A DNA stretch of 55,189 nucleotides. Origin: Pseudomonas sp. LS-2. Its GTDB lineage: Bacteria; Pseudomonadota; Gammaproteobacteria; Pseudomonadales; Pseudomonadaceae. Under the pieces are notes generated by a model. The model was not told where the DNA came from. It searched no databases and saw only the letters and a program-made list of their open reading frames with translations. Within the stretch, counting starts at the first letter, position 1. Each line of letters opens with the position of its first letter. The stretch spans positions 148,404 to 203,592 of the forward strand of contig NZ_QXTJ01000043.1 of assembly GCF_003605735.1 (NCBI RefSeq), in the 5' to 3' direction. Below, one piece after another: positions 8,254 to 16,905 of the stretch. A program made the position numbers and the translations under genes.

Positions 8254-9501
8254 TCAACGCTGAGCCGGTTTTTCCTTGAGCAATAACGCCAGTACGATTG
8301 CCCCCGCAGCGCAAGCGATCATCAGCAGTCCGATACCGCGAAACTGCAACGCGTGGCCGCCGTCGATTTGCCCGGCATGGCGATACAGGGCACTGGCGAT
8401 GGGCGAGATCAACGCACTGGTGGCAAAGACCAGCAGGTTCATGATCCCGGTTGCCGTTCCCGCGACCTCGGCCGGATTGGCCTCCTTGATCATGGTGTAG
8501 GGAATCATTGCCGCACCGGAAACGATGCCGAAGAACAGGCTCAGGACCAGGTTGTCCGCCAGATGCGCCGGGCCGAACACGATGGCGCATTCAGCGGCCA
8601 GCAGCGCGATGGCGCCACCGATCACCACCGGTTTGCGACGCTGTAGGCGGTCGGACACCCAGCCCAGCAACGGGCAACCGATGACCCAGCCGAATAGAAC
8701 GAGGGCGACGCTGGTCACGGCGTCCTGATAGGCAATGCCCAAACCCTCGGTAAAAAATGCCACGCGCCAGATCATGTCGCCGACGGTGGTCGGAATGAAC
8801 AACAGCCCGGCACAGATGCCGCAGAGCCAGGACTGAGGATTGCCGAATACGACGCGATAGCCATCCAGCGGATTCTTCTTTTCGGGCGACGGCGCGGTCG
8901 CCAACGGCGCACGAGCCTCACGCTGAAAAAACAGGGTGATCGCCAACGCCAGGAGCAGCCCGGCCAGTCCGTACCAGATATAAAGCCACGGCAACGAAAA
9001 CTGATGGACCATGTGCGCGACGGCGTACTGGCCCGCCGACCCTCCGAACATGCCGAACGCCTGCACGATTCCGATGGCCGACGCCAGTTGCGCCGCAGGA
9101 AAGCTTCGGGTGGCGATGTAGACAGCGCCCGTGAAGGCAAACGCGGCACCGGCGCCCTGCAACAGGCGCCCCAGAAGCGCGATGAAGTAGTGGCTGTTGC
9201 TGAACATCACGCAACCCGTCGCCAGCATGAGCATACCCACGGCGACCGGCACTCGGGCGCCGAAGCGGTCGAGGACGCCACCGGCCACGACACTGGTCAG
9301 CGAATAGGTGTAGTAATAACTGCCGATGAGCGAGCCAAGGGACGCCGTGGCAATGCTCAGGTTAAGGCTCAATTCCGGGAGCATGACCCCCGGCGCGGAT
9401 CTCGCTGCGTACTGACTGAAATGGAACAGCCCGCACAGCACGAACATCACCGCTGCGGCGTGAGAAGCCTTGACCCTGACATCGACCTGAGTGACCGCCA
9501 T
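8254..9501 (-). CDS. MFS transporter
   Basis: Secondary transporter of the major facilitator superfamily in the inner membrane. The protein has 415 residues and about 12 predicted membrane spans. The ATG at 9501 is chosen because CAGGAG precedes it and the following residues (MAVTQVDVRVKASHA) lead straight into helix 1; the 50 extra codons upstream look non-coding. The MFS loop 2-3 signature is present as GGVLDRFGARVPVAVG and the repeat loop as GWVSDRLQRRKPVVIGG. The substrate cannot be read from sequence. It lies 35 bases upstream of poxB in the same direction, so a carboxylate is a reasonable guess, no more. Confidence 0.85.
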   Translation of the reverse strand: MAVTQVDVRVKASHAAAVMFVLCGLFHFSQYAARSAPGVMLPELSLNLSIATASLGSLIGSYYYTYSLTSVVAGGVLDRFGARVPVAVGMLMLATGCVMFSNSHYFIALLGRLLQGAGAAFAFTGAVYIATRSFPAAQLASAIGIVQAFGMFGGSAGQYAVAHMVHQFSLPWLYIWYGLAGLLLALAITLFFQREARAPLATAPSPEKKNPLDGYRVVFGNPQSWLCGICAGLLFIPTTVGDMIWRVAFFTEGLGIAYQDAVTSVALVLFGWVIGCPLLGWVSDRLQRRKPVVIGGAIALLAAECAIVFGPAHLADNLVLSLFFGIVSGAAMIPYTMIKEANPAEVAGTATGIMNLLVFATSALISPIASALYRHAGQIDGGHALQFRGIGLLMIACAAGAIVLALLLKEKPAQR

Positions 9502-9696
9502 TCGTATCGCTCCTGCGCCGTGTCGGCAAATGCCCTCGCGTTCGGGGGCTGAACCATGAAACCACTGAGCAGACGCTAACAAACGCCCCGGACAAAACCC
9601 ATCATCCGAACATTTGACATGGCCATACCAACATATGAGTCCGGTCGCCAACCGTGCGGCAGCCCGGCACCTCGTCTTCCGACCGCGATGTCGCCC

Positions 9697-10602
9697 TCAA
9701 CCCAGGCGTTGCGAGACTCGTCGCCGCTCCCGCGCCCTGATGGGCGATACGCCACGGGCCTGCTTGAACGCGCGGCTGAACGAATATTCGGAGCTGTACC
9801 CTACCCGCGCGGCAATTTCCGCCAGGGTCAAACGGGTCTGGTCCAGCAGTTGCGCGGCAATGCCGATGCGCCAACGCGCCAGGTAAGCGTAGGGTGTTTC
9901 CCCCACGGTCTCGCGGAACTGCCGGGCAAACACCGTGCGAGACAGACCGGCTTCGCTGGCCAGCGCATCCAGGCTCCAGGGCCGCGACGGGTGCTCGTGA
10001 ATCTGTTCCAGCGCCTTGCCCACATGAGGATTCTGCATGGCCGCAAACCAGCGCCCGCGCCTGGCAGGCTCCGTTTCCGACCACTCCCTGAGCACATAGA
10101 TGAACAACACCGCGAGCAGATGCCGGATGATGACGTCGGACGCCACCCCGGACCGCTCGACCTCACTGCGAAGCTGCGAGAGGATGTCCGCTGCCGGAGA
10201 CTCGCTTTCCCGGATATGCACCACGTCGGGCAGCGAACCGATGGCCGGCAACACCATGAAGCGATCGATGCCGACCGAGCCACAGATCATCTTCGTGGCC
10301 CCCGCCGCCGGGCTGAATACACCGTTGTTGGCCTGGAGAAAATCCATCAACGGCACCACTTCACTGTCCGGCGAATGCAGCACCAGATGCGGCGAGCCGT
10401 GGGGCAGCAGCACGACATCCCCAGGCTGCACCTCCACCAGTTGAACGCCGTCGACTTTCAGATAGGCCGTCCCCTCGACCACGAAGTGGTAGAAGGTCGC
10501 GTCACGACCGCCGATCTGCACGCCCCAGTCTCCGGCGATGCGCGTCTGCGCCAGGACGATGCCTTCGGCAGTCAGGTACTTGAGCCAGTGTTGGGCACTC
10601 AT
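9697..10602 (-). CDS. AraC-family transcriptional regulator with cupin sensor domain
   Basis: Transcription factor of 301 residues: an N-terminal cupin-like ligand domain (about 1-170; VQPGDVVLLPHGSPHL) and a C-terminal double helix-turn-helix (about 195-295; the second helix region reads ARVGYSSEYSFSRAFKQ). The ATG at 10602 has AGGAC about 8 bases upstream and aligns with the start of its paralogue at 19318 (MSAQHWLKYL against MNANHWLQFL). An in-frame ATG at 10620 is the alternative. It ends the leftward cluster of SDR, isochorismatase-like and YhdH-like genes, which it may control. A close paralogue in the same orientation lies at 18398-19318. Confidence 0.9.
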   Translation of the reverse strand: MSAQHWLKYLTAEGIVLAQTRIAGDWGVQIGGRDATFYHFVVEGTAYLKVDGVQLVEVQPGDVVLLPHGSPHLVLHSPDSEVVPLMDFLQANNGVFSPAAGATKMICGSVGIDRFMVLPAIGSLPDVVHIRESESPAADILSQLRSEVERSGVASDVIIRHLLAVLFIYVLREWSETEPARRGRWFAAMQNPHVGKALEQIHEHPSRPWSLDALASEAGLSRTVFARQFRETVGETPYAYLARWRIGIAAQLLDQTRLTLAEIAARVGYSSEYSFSRAFKQARGVSPIRARERRRVSQRLG

Positions 10603-10714
10603 CGGGGGCTGTCCTGACATCCACTATCGAGCGTCACGCTTTATCAGTTTCCAGAGGTGCAGGCAATGGCCGTGGCAGGCAGATCGTGGATGACGGTTGG
10701 TGTTGCAAACGAGA

Positions 10715-11140
10715 TCAAGGCTTGACGCTCGGGCTGGCAACCAGGAGGGGGAAGGAATCGCCGAACATCGGATGCCCGCCCAGGGACTCCGCTTGCGTGG
10801 CTTCTGGCTGAATCACATCCCAATGTTCGACCAACATGCCACTGTGCACGCGCACGATATCGGCGACTATCCAGTCCCGAGGCTGGCCGACGTTGCGAAA
10901 GCGGCCGTGGAGCATGACCATGTTCCCGTCGCCCATGGCAATCGCATTCTCATACCTGAAGTCGGCAGGTGCACGCTTGACCAGCTCGAACAGGCCTTCG
11001 CGGCCGGCGGGTACATGGGCGCTGTGCTGGATGTAGTCCGCTGACCAGTATTCTTCGGCGCCCTGAAAATCCTTGCGATTGAACAGCAGGTCAAACGCTT
11101 CCAGCACCAGCTTCACATTCGATTTGTCGTGATTGGTCAT
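10715..11140 (-). CDS. NTF2-like / SnoaL-type small protein
   Basis: The protein has 141 residues with the cone-shaped NTF2-like fold pattern (FNRKDFQGAEEYWSADYIQH, then MVMLHGRFR and VHSGMLVEHWDVIQP). SnoaL-type members are cyclases, isomerases or ligand binders, and many have no known reaction. The ATG at 11140 follows GAGGGAA. It lies about 130 bases after the SDR gene and 110 bases before the AraC gene, in the same direction. Function is not assignable beyond the fold; a role in the same small-molecule pathway as its neighbours is inferred. Confidence 0.78.
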   Translation of the reverse strand: MTNHDKSNVKLVLEAFDLLFNRKDFQGAEEYWSADYIQHSAHVPAGREGLFELVKRAPADFRYENAIAMGDGNMVMLHGRFRNVGQPRDWIVADIVRVHSGMLVEHWDVIQPEATQAESLGGHPMFGDSFPLLVASPSVKP

Positions 11141-11272
11141 AGAACACCATTCCCTCAGTCACTGAATAGTCGAGACGCCATCACCCAGCCGCCCCTTAGG
11201 CTGGCCGTAGCCACTGTGATACACGATGGCAATCTTGATCGATGGCATGGGGGCGACCTCAACCAAAAGTCG

Positions 11273-12034
11273 TCAACACGCGCTCTGGCCGCCATCGACA
11301 GTCAGCGCGTGGCCCGTGACGTAGGACGCCATGTCAGAGAGCAGAAAGATCACCACACTGGCGATCTCTTCGGCGTCTGCCAGACGGCCCAATGGAATGC
11401 CCTTGCCGAAGGGATGACTGTCGTTCCCGGCGTCGTCGGCGGTGATTTTCGCCTGGGTCATGGGCGTGCGCGTGATCGACGGGTTGACCGAGTTGACGCG
11501 AATCCCGAACGGGCCGAGTTCCACCGCCGCAGCCCTGGCGAGTGAAACGATCGCGCCCTTGCTGGCGCTGTAGATGCTGGTCCCGGGAAAGGCGATCTGG
11601 GCGATGACCGAGCCATTGAAGACGATGGCACCACCGCCCTGCTGTTTCATCTGCGCGGCCTGGGCCTTGAGGCAGAAGAATGCCGATTTGGTGTTGGTGT
11701 CCATGAGGCTGTCCCACAGCGCCTCGTCCAGGGTTTCCAGCAGTCCGCCGCGACTGAAGCCTGCGTTGTTGAAGGCGCCGTCCAGCGCGCCAAAATGGGC
11801 GACGGTCTGGGTCACCATGGATTGAGCCACGGCGATGTCATTGAGGTCGGCTTCGATGAACAGCGCCTCACCGCCCGCCTCGGCAATCTCGGCCGCGACC
11901 TGTGCGCCGGCCACCGTGTTACGTCCGGTGAAGGCGACCTTGGCCCCTTCTCTGGCTGCCAGCAAGGCCGTTGCGCGGCCGATGCCCGAGGTGCCGCCTG
12001 TGACCAGAACGACTTTGGAATCGAGTAAGCCCAT
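11273..12034 (-). CDS. Short-chain dehydrogenase/reductase (SDR)
   Basis: NAD(P)-dependent oxidoreductase of the classical SDR family, 253 residues, cytoplasmic. The cofactor motif TGGTSGIG is at residues 12-19, an NNAG motif follows at about 87-90, and the catalytic YSASK (YxxxK) is preceded by the expected serine region. The C-terminus ends in the usual YVTGHALTVDGG. The ATG at 12034 is chosen because CGGAGAAA precedes it; 18 additional in-frame codons upstream look spurious. It lies 50 bases after the isochorismatase-like gene. The substrate is unknown. Confidence 0.9.
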   Translation of the reverse strand: MGLLDSKVVLVTGGTSGIGRATALLAAREGAKVAFTGRNTVAGAQVAAEIAEAGGEALFIEADLNDIAVAQSMVTQTVAHFGALDGAFNNAGFSRGGLLETLDEALWDSLMDTNTKSAFFCLKAQAAQMKQQGGGAIVFNGSVIAQIAFPGTSIYSASKGAIVSLARAAAVELGPFGIRVNSVNPSITRTPMTQAKITADDAGNDSHPFGKGIPLGRLADAEEIASVVIFLLSDMASYVTGHALTVDGGQSAC

Positions 12035-12084
12035 GGTGTTTTCTCCGGTGTAAGAACTTTCAGCGAGGATTGATCGGTACGGCT

Positions 12085-12702
12085 TCACTCGACGGCCTTG
12101 AGGAACTCATCGACCGTGAGCGTTTCGTGACCGAAGGTGGGGTAGGAAATGGTCAACGCCGACTGATGCGCCTGTTCCGTGAAGTCGGCCACGGCATCGC
12201 TGAGAAAGGTCACGTGGTAACCCGCTTCCAGGGCGTGGCGTCCGGTTCCTTCGATACAGGTCTGCGAGGTCAGGCCTGCGAGCACGACGTTCTCGATGCC
12301 TTGGGCGCTGAGTTGCTCTTGCAGGTCGGTGCCGTGAAACGAACTGAACATACGATGGTGGGACACGATGAATTCACCGGCGACGGGCTTCAACGGCTCG
12401 TAGAATTCGTCGCCCTTCTCGCCGATCCAGAACACCCGGTTTTCTACCGCCCATTGAAAACGCGGGTGCAGATGCTTGATGTCGTCGAAGCTGTGTTCGT
12501 CCATGCCGTGGGGGGAAAAGAACACCTTGACTCCGGCTTTCCTCGCCCCGGCCAGCAGCCGCGCCAGGTTTTCCTTGAGTTCGAGCCGGGCAACCATCGG
12601 CCCGATGGCGCCGCTCAACTTGCCGTCGTCGGCGAGAAAATCGTTCAGGACGTCGACCAGGATCAGCGCCGTTGTCTGGACCGGGTAACTCAGAGCACTC
12701 AT
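12085..12702 (-). CDS. Isochorismatase-family cysteine hydrolase
   Basis: The protein has 205 residues with the cysteine-hydrolase (isochorismatase-like) fold. The expected Asp-Lys-Cys triad is represented by D17 in ALILVDVLNDF, a central lysine region and the nucleophile in GLTSQTCIEGTGRHA. Members hydrolyse amides such as nicotinamide, N-carbamoyl compounds or isochorismate; sequence alone does not choose between them. The ATG at 12702 follows a GAGG site six bases away. It sits between the YhdH-like and SDR genes in one leftward cluster (gaps of about 50 bases). No isochorismate synthase or siderophore genes are nearby, so salicylate/siderophore synthesis is not indicated. Confidence 0.87.
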   Translation of the reverse strand: MSALSYPVQTTALILVDVLNDFLADDGKLSGAIGPMVARLELKENLARLLAGARKAGVKVFFSPHGMDEHSFDDIKHLHPRFQWAVENRVFWIGEKGDEFYEPLKPVAGEFIVSHHRMFSSFHGTDLQEQLSAQGIENVVLAGLTSQTCIEGTGRHALEAGYHVTFLSDAVADFTEQAHQSALTISYPTFGHETLTVDEFLKAVE

Positions 12703-12753
12703 ACACACCTCGTTCAGGAATCACATGGAGCGCGGCAACTGCCGGGCAGCGCG

Positions 12754-13749
12754 TTACAACGCGACAATGGTCCGTCCGCGAACCTCGCCGCGCACCACCG
12801 CCAGCGCACGCTCGGGCACTTGTTCCAGCCCGATTTCCTCGACGACGTCTCCGGGCAGCCCATCGGGCAACAGTTCGGCCAGCCTTGCCCACGCGGCCAC
12901 CCGATCAGCTTTGCTGCAGTACACCGAATTGACGCCAATGAGGGTGACGGCACGCATGATGAACGGCAGGACGGTCGTGATCAGGTCACGCCCGCCCACC
13001 AGCCCGAGGGAGGCAATCGCGCCGCCGTAGCACATGCTGGCAAGGGCATTGCTCAGGGTGCTGCCGCCGACGTTGTCGATGACCGCGCCCCAGCGCTCGT
13101 CCATCAGCGGTGGGTCGGCGAGCACGGCGAGGCTTTTGCGGTCGATTATTTCGGTGGCGCCGAGGGCCCGCAGATAGCCTTCGTGCTCAGGCCGGCCGCT
13201 GGAGGCGACGGTGTGATAACCCAGTTTCGCGAGCAGCATCACCGCGACACTGCCCACCCCGCCGCTGGCGCCGGTGACCAGCACCTTTTTCGACTTGTCG
13301 ATGCCGTGGCGCTCAAGCGCGTTGATGCACAGCATCGCCGACAGGCCGGCGCTGCCGTGGGACATGGCCTGGCGCAGGGACATGCCTTCGGGCAGGTGCA
13401 CCAGCCATTCGGCGCGCACCCGCGCCTTTTCGGAAAAACCGCCCCAGTGTTTTTCGCCTACGCCCCAGCCGTTGAGGATGACCTCGTCTCCGGGCTTGAA
13501 TTCGGGTGAGTCGGAGTGCTCGACCACCCCGGAAAAATCAACGCCGGGCACGAAGGGAAAAAACTGCACGACCTGACGATGGGCGCTGCCGGAAATCGCC
13601 ATGCCGTCCTTGTAGTTGACCGTGGAGTATTTGACGTTCACCAGCACATCGCCAGCGGGCAGCGCGTCTTCATCGAGTTCGACGATGGCGCTGACATTCT
13701 CGTCGGCGGGTCGTGTCAGTAACAATGCGCGGAAAGTTGGGGTGGTCAC
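12754..13749 (-). CDS. MDR-family NADPH oxidoreductase, YhdH/AcuI-like
   Basis: Medium-chain, zinc-free quinone-oxidoreductase-type enzyme. The best-known relatives are AcuI/YhdH, which reduce acryloyl-CoA with NADPH. The protein has 331 residues if it starts at the GTG at 13749, which has ACGAGG upstream and gives the family start (V/M)TTPTFRALLLT. A longer frame with 26 more codons to an ATG at 13827 lacks family support. Key segments are YSTVNYKDGMA near residue 45, PFVPGVDFSGVV, and the cofactor loop VLVTGASGGVGSVA. It is first in the leftward cluster of oxidoreductase and hydrolase genes, so its promoter should lie in 13750-13979. Confidence 0.9.
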   Translation of the reverse strand: MTTPTFRALLLTRPADENVSAIVELDEDALPAGDVLVNVKYSTVNYKDGMAISGSAHRQVVQFFPFVPGVDFSGVVEHSDSPEFKPGDEVILNGWGVGEKHWGGFSEKARVRAEWLVHLPEGMSLRQAMSHGSAGLSAMLCINALERHGIDKSKKVLVTGASGGVGSVAVMLLAKLGYHTVASSGRPEHEGYLRALGATEIIDRKSLAVLADPPLMDERWGAVIDNVGGSTLSNALASMCYGGAIASLGLVGGRDLITTVLPFIMRAVTLIGVNSVYCSKADRVAAWARLAELLPDGLPGDVVEEIGLEQVPERALAVVRGEVRGRTIVAL

Positions 13750-13979
13750 GAGCAAACCTCGTAGTGCGGCGTTCAGGCGAAATCGGCAGTGTTCCTGGGC
13801 AGGCAGCGGATAAAACGATCCGGGCACGGATCAAGGGGGATCCGCACCCGGTGCTGGCAATTATCAGCCACAAGAGGAGTCGTGCCGTCCGGAAAACATA
13901 AACAACGGCCCATACTATCCATCGAATCAAACAATAATCGACTATACCTTTGCGTAACGTCCGCATACCCGGGGATACA

Positions 13980-14564
13980 TCATTGCGCTTTAACTGTTTT
14001 CAACTTCCCGGCACAGCGTAATAACTGCCAGACCATAAACAGCACACCCGCCAGGCCAAAGAACGCCACCGTATTATCCACCGCTTGCGCACTCTCCTCT
14101 TGCCCGAAAAAGTCGACGTCGGCACAGAACAGCGCGATCACCCACATGGTCAGAAACGCGCCAGCGAAAAGGATCGTGACGACATATTCGGTCAACACCC
14201 GCGAAAACCAGGGCATGTCCAGGCAGCGCAGAACAAGCCCCGGCAGCATGAGCACAACGCTCGCCAATTGCAGCGCATTCAAATACCCGTTGCCACATCC
14301 CGCGCAAGTCACCGAGGCAACTATCAGGCCGTGGGTGAATATGATGCCGGACGGCGCCTGCACATCAAGACGTCCGTACTTCAAGTAACTGATGCAACCA
14401 CTGAAGACGGACAGGAAACAAAAGCCCGAATGAAGCATGCACACCATCGAATGATTCATCTGCATAAGGCGCCGCCGACTCGATAACAGAAAAGGATGTG
14501 AAGTTCTGATGGTCAGAACACTCCGAGCATCGTCCATGGACCCTGCGCCCGTCACTTCTATCAA
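13980..14564 (-). CDS. Hypothetical multi-span membrane protein
   Basis: I do not recognise the family. The frame gives up to 194 residues; internal ATGs at 14465 and 14459 are equally plausible starts, and none has a clear ribosome site. From about residue 36 it shows four or five hydrophobic segments (SGFCFLSVFSGCISYL; LQLASVVLMLPGLVL; EYVVTILFAGAFLTMWVIAL; FFGLAGVLFMVWQLL), with several cysteines. The base composition appears more AT-rich than neighbouring genes and codon choice is less biased, which fits recent arrival or a poorly expressed gene. It opens the decayed region that continues to 18243. It may not be expressed. Confidence 0.5.
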   Translation of the reverse strand: MIEVTGAGSMDDARSVLTIRTSHPFLLSSRRRLMQMNHSMVCMLHSGFCFLSVFSGCISYLKYGRLDVQAPSGIIFTHGLIVASVTCAGCGNGYLNALQLASVVLMLPGLVLRCLDMPWFSRVLTEYVVTILFAGAFLTMWVIALFCADVDFFGQEESAQAVDNTVAFFGLAGVLFMVWQLLRCAGKLKTVKAQ

Positions 14565-14733
14565 AGGCTGACGACCCTATACGTTGGTTTGCGCCTATCA
14601 TCTCCAGGTCTGGTGGCAGAGGTGTGCCATTGACGTGATCATCGGACGTCATTAACGGCGCGTTGCCCGCCGCAAGGCGGCCACGCGCGCAAAGTCATCG
14701 GCATCTGGCCTGAGGGTGAAACGGACCAATACG

Positions 14734-14739
14734 CCCCCC
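14734..14739 (+). other. C6 tract at a probable frameshift in the MFS gene 5' end
   Basis: Six consecutive C bases. Downstream in the MFS frame the sequence encodes HDWKPSERPFVPGSP, which matches the N-terminal pattern I know for this DHA2-type family, yet that frame has no ATG, GTG or TTG back to its stop at 14631. One extra C would join it to a GTG at 14716. Slippage, a true inactivating indel or a sequencing error would all explain it. Confidence 0.55.
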
Positions 14740-14807
14740 ACGACTGGAAACCGTCTGAACGGCCCTTCGTCCCCGGGTCCCCCTCCACGCCGGATCATTC
14801 GATCCCC

Positions 14808-16334
14808 GTGCGGGTGGCGTTCGGATCGATCAGCGTATTGCTGGGGATCACGGGCGGGCTTGGCAACGCGTTGGTGACGGTCAACCTGCCTTATCTGCAA
14901 GGGTCCCTTGGGGCTGACTCCGCGGAAATCGCCTGGTTACCCGCAGCCTATGCGATGACCTACGTGTCGATGAACCTGATGCTGGTCAAATTCCGTCAGC
15001 AATTCGGGCTGACAGCCTTCACCCGGATCTTCCTGTCGCTGTACGTGCTCGTCACACTCGCTCACCTGTTCGTCAACAGCAGCACCACGGCGGTTGCAGT
15101 CCGCGCAGCCCATGGCATGGTCGGTGCCGCGCTGACGTCCCTGAGCCTGTATTACATGATTCAGGCCCTGCCCCAGCGTTGGCGACTCAAGGCGGTGGTG
15201 CTGGGTTTCGGTTCATCCCAACTGGCGCCGCCCATTGCCCGGCTGATCTCCGTGGACTTGCTGCAGATCGATCAATGGCGCGGGCTGTATCGATTCGAAC
15301 TGGGTCTGGCGCTGTTTGCGCTGGCCTGTGTCTTCCTGTTGCGTCTGCCGCCAGGCGACCGGACGCGCACCTTTGAAAAACTGGATTTCCTGAGTTTCGC
15401 GTTCCTGTCCACCAGCGCCGGGCTGTTGTGCGCAGTGCTCTCTCTGGGGCGCATCGACTGGTGGCTGGACGCTCCCTGGATCGGCGTTGCCAGCGCGCTG
15501 TCCATCGCCCTTGGTGCCATCGGCATCCTCATCGAGCGCAATCGACAACGCCCGCTGCTGAACCTGGACTGGCTGGCGAGCGGCAAGATCGTCCGCCTGG
15601 CCCTGGCGATGATCCTGATCAAGATCATTCTTTCCGAACAGAACATCGGCGCGGTCGGCCTGTTTCAGCTGTTCGGCCTGACCAACGAACAGACGCAGAC
15701 GCTGTTCTGGATCGTGCTGGCCGGAGCGCTCGCCGGACTTGTGATCAGCGCCCTGACCATCAGCCTGGCGCACCTGACGCTGCCCGTCGTCGTTGCGCTG
15801 GGCCTGATGCTGGCGGGCGCTGCGATGGACAGTTTCGCCACTCAGGACACGCGCCCGTCCAACCTCTACCTGAGCCAGTTTCTGCTCGCTTTTGGCGGCA
15901 CGTTATTTCTCGGGCCTACGCTGCTCACCGGGCTGGGCGGCGTACTCGCCAACCCGAAGAACCTCATCAGCTTCGCCGTGCTGTTCAGCATGACGCAAAA
16001 CATCGGCGGCCTTGCCGGGTCCGCGCTGATGGGCACCTTGCAGACGGTGCGGGAGAAATTCCACTCAGGCCACCTGGTGGAACACCTCACCGGGACCGAT
16101 CCGATCATTGCGGATGCGATCAGCCATTTCGCGGCGAACTACGGCGGGGTCATCGTCGATCCCTCGTTGCAGCGCGCGCTGGGACAGAGAGCCTTGGGTG
16201 CCATCGCCACCCGGGAGGCGAACATTCTGGCGTACAACGACGTTTTCATGGTGATTGCCGCAATCGCAGCAGGCACGATCCTGTGTATCAGCGCCCGCGC
16301 CATGGCCGAGCGGGTGCTCTATCGCCAGCCGTGA
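14808..16334 (+). CDS. DHA2-type MFS efflux transporter with damaged 5' end
   Basis: Inner-membrane drug or aromatic-acid exporter family with about 14 spans; 508 residues are readable from a GTG at 14808. The first helix (SVLLGITGGLGNALVTVNLPY) and the core motifs (RAAHGMVGAALTSL; FGGTLFLGPTLLTGLGG) are intact. However, conserved N-terminal residues (WKPSERPFVPGSP) are encoded in frame upstream of that GTG without a start codon, and the GTG has no ribosome site. The true start probably lay at 14716 before an indel in the C-tract at 14734-14739. Relatives commonly sit with FUSC and HlyD efflux partners; only an inverted FUSC scrap remains here, overlapping the 3' end. Translation from 14808 is possible, but the gene may be dead. 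Confidence 0.72.
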   Translation: MRVAFGSISVLLGITGGLGNALVTVNLPYLQGSLGADSAEIAWLPAAYAMTYVSMNLMLVKFRQQFGLTAFTRIFLSLYVLVTLAHLFVNSSTTAVAVRAAHGMVGAALTSLSLYYMIQALPQRWRLKAVVLGFGSSQLAPPIARLISVDLLQIDQWRGLYRFELGLALFALACVFLLRLPPGDRTRTFEKLDFLSFAFLSTSAGLLCAVLSLGRIDWWLDAPWIGVASALSIALGAIGILIERNRQRPLLNLDWLASGKIVRLALAMILIKIILSEQNIGAVGLFQLFGLTNEQTQTLFWIVLAGALAGLVISALTISLAHLTLPVVVALGLMLAGAAMDSFATQDTRPSNLYLSQFLLAFGGTLFLGPTLLTGLGGVLANPKNLISFAVLFSMTQNIGGLAGSALMGTLQTVREKFHSGHLVEHLTGTDPIIADAISHFAANYGGVIVDPSLQRALGQRALGAIATREANILAYNDVFMVIAAIAAGTILCISARAMAERVLYRQP

Positions 16335-16549
16335 ACCGGCGCCATGATCACGCACGTCAACATGATGGTATGGATCCCCGGCCAGTCGACGCTGTTGTAG
16401 AACACGTAGCAGATCAGGGTGGCGAAGTAAGCCTTAAGGGCGAATTTGAGGTAGCGCGGATTGCTGAAGGCGCCGGGTACCACCAGAAACGGCGGCTGCG
16501 CTCGGGTCTTGTGCGTCGGCGGCCGACGGTGGTCGGCCGCAGCGTTCAT
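16319..16549 (-). pseudogene. Fragment of a FUSC/MdtO-type efflux membrane protein
   Basis: The frame encodes 76 residues. Residues 26-70 (AFSNPRYLKFALKAYF, then CYVFYNSVDWPGIHT and MLTCVIM) match the first membrane segment of the second half of FUSC/MdtO proteins, which normally have 600-750 residues. The similarity stops abruptly and the frame ends a few residues later (APVHGWR), inside the 3' end of the opposite-strand MFS gene. No other part of a FUSC protein is visible nearby. This is a remnant left by deletion and inversion, not a small gene. Confidence 0.72.
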
Positions 16550-16805
16550 CGACTCCGGCTGTGAATCACGTTCCGACTGCCTGATCACCGATATTCATAT
16601 GCCCGGCATGAGCGGGCTCGACCTTCACGACAAACTGCACGCCGCCGGCAGTACCGTGCCGGTGATATTCATCACCGCATTCCCGGAGTTCAAGACCCGT
16701 GAGCATGCCATGCAGCGGGGTGCCATCTGTTTTCTGGTGAAGCCTTTCAATGCGGACGTGTTGATCGACTGCGTTGAACGGGCGTTGCAAAGAGGCTTGA
16801 GCTGA
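16536..16805 (+). pseudogene. 5'-truncated response regulator receiver domain (FixJ/CheY-like)
   Basis: The frame encodes the last two thirds of a receiver domain: AAAFIDSGCESRSDC, then LITDIHMPGMSGLDLHDKL with the phospho-acceptor aspartate, PVIFITAFPE with the conserved Thr position, and ICFLVKPFNADVLI with the conserved lysine. It ends at ALQRGLS. The first 45 or so residues, including the paired acidic residues of strand 1, are missing, and no start codon precedes the homologous part. Intact relatives are single-domain regulators of about 120 residues. The junction at about 16536 coincides with the start of the inverted FUSC fragment, so both were cut by one rearrangement. Confidence 0.72.
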
Positions 16806-16905
16806 ACACCGCACGTCACCGCCTGTTCAGTCAGGGCCGATGATCGACCCGCACTCGACTACGATCTTCTCAACGCGCATCAACCTCCCGCGAGAGTAAA
16901 CCGTC

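Noticed and set aside
8219..8590. 124-codon N-terminal extension of poxB
   Set aside because: The family start and an AGGAG site fall at 8218. The extension is antisense to the end of the MFS gene.
12085..12702. Siderophore or salicylate pathway, from the isochorismatase-like gene
   Set aside because: No isochorismate synthase, NRPS or TonB receptor gene is present nearby. The fold covers many amide hydrolases.
12070..13509. Open frame of 479 codons on the plus strand
   Set aside because: Antisense across the isochorismatase-like and YhdH-like genes, both of which have recognisable motifs and ribosome sites.
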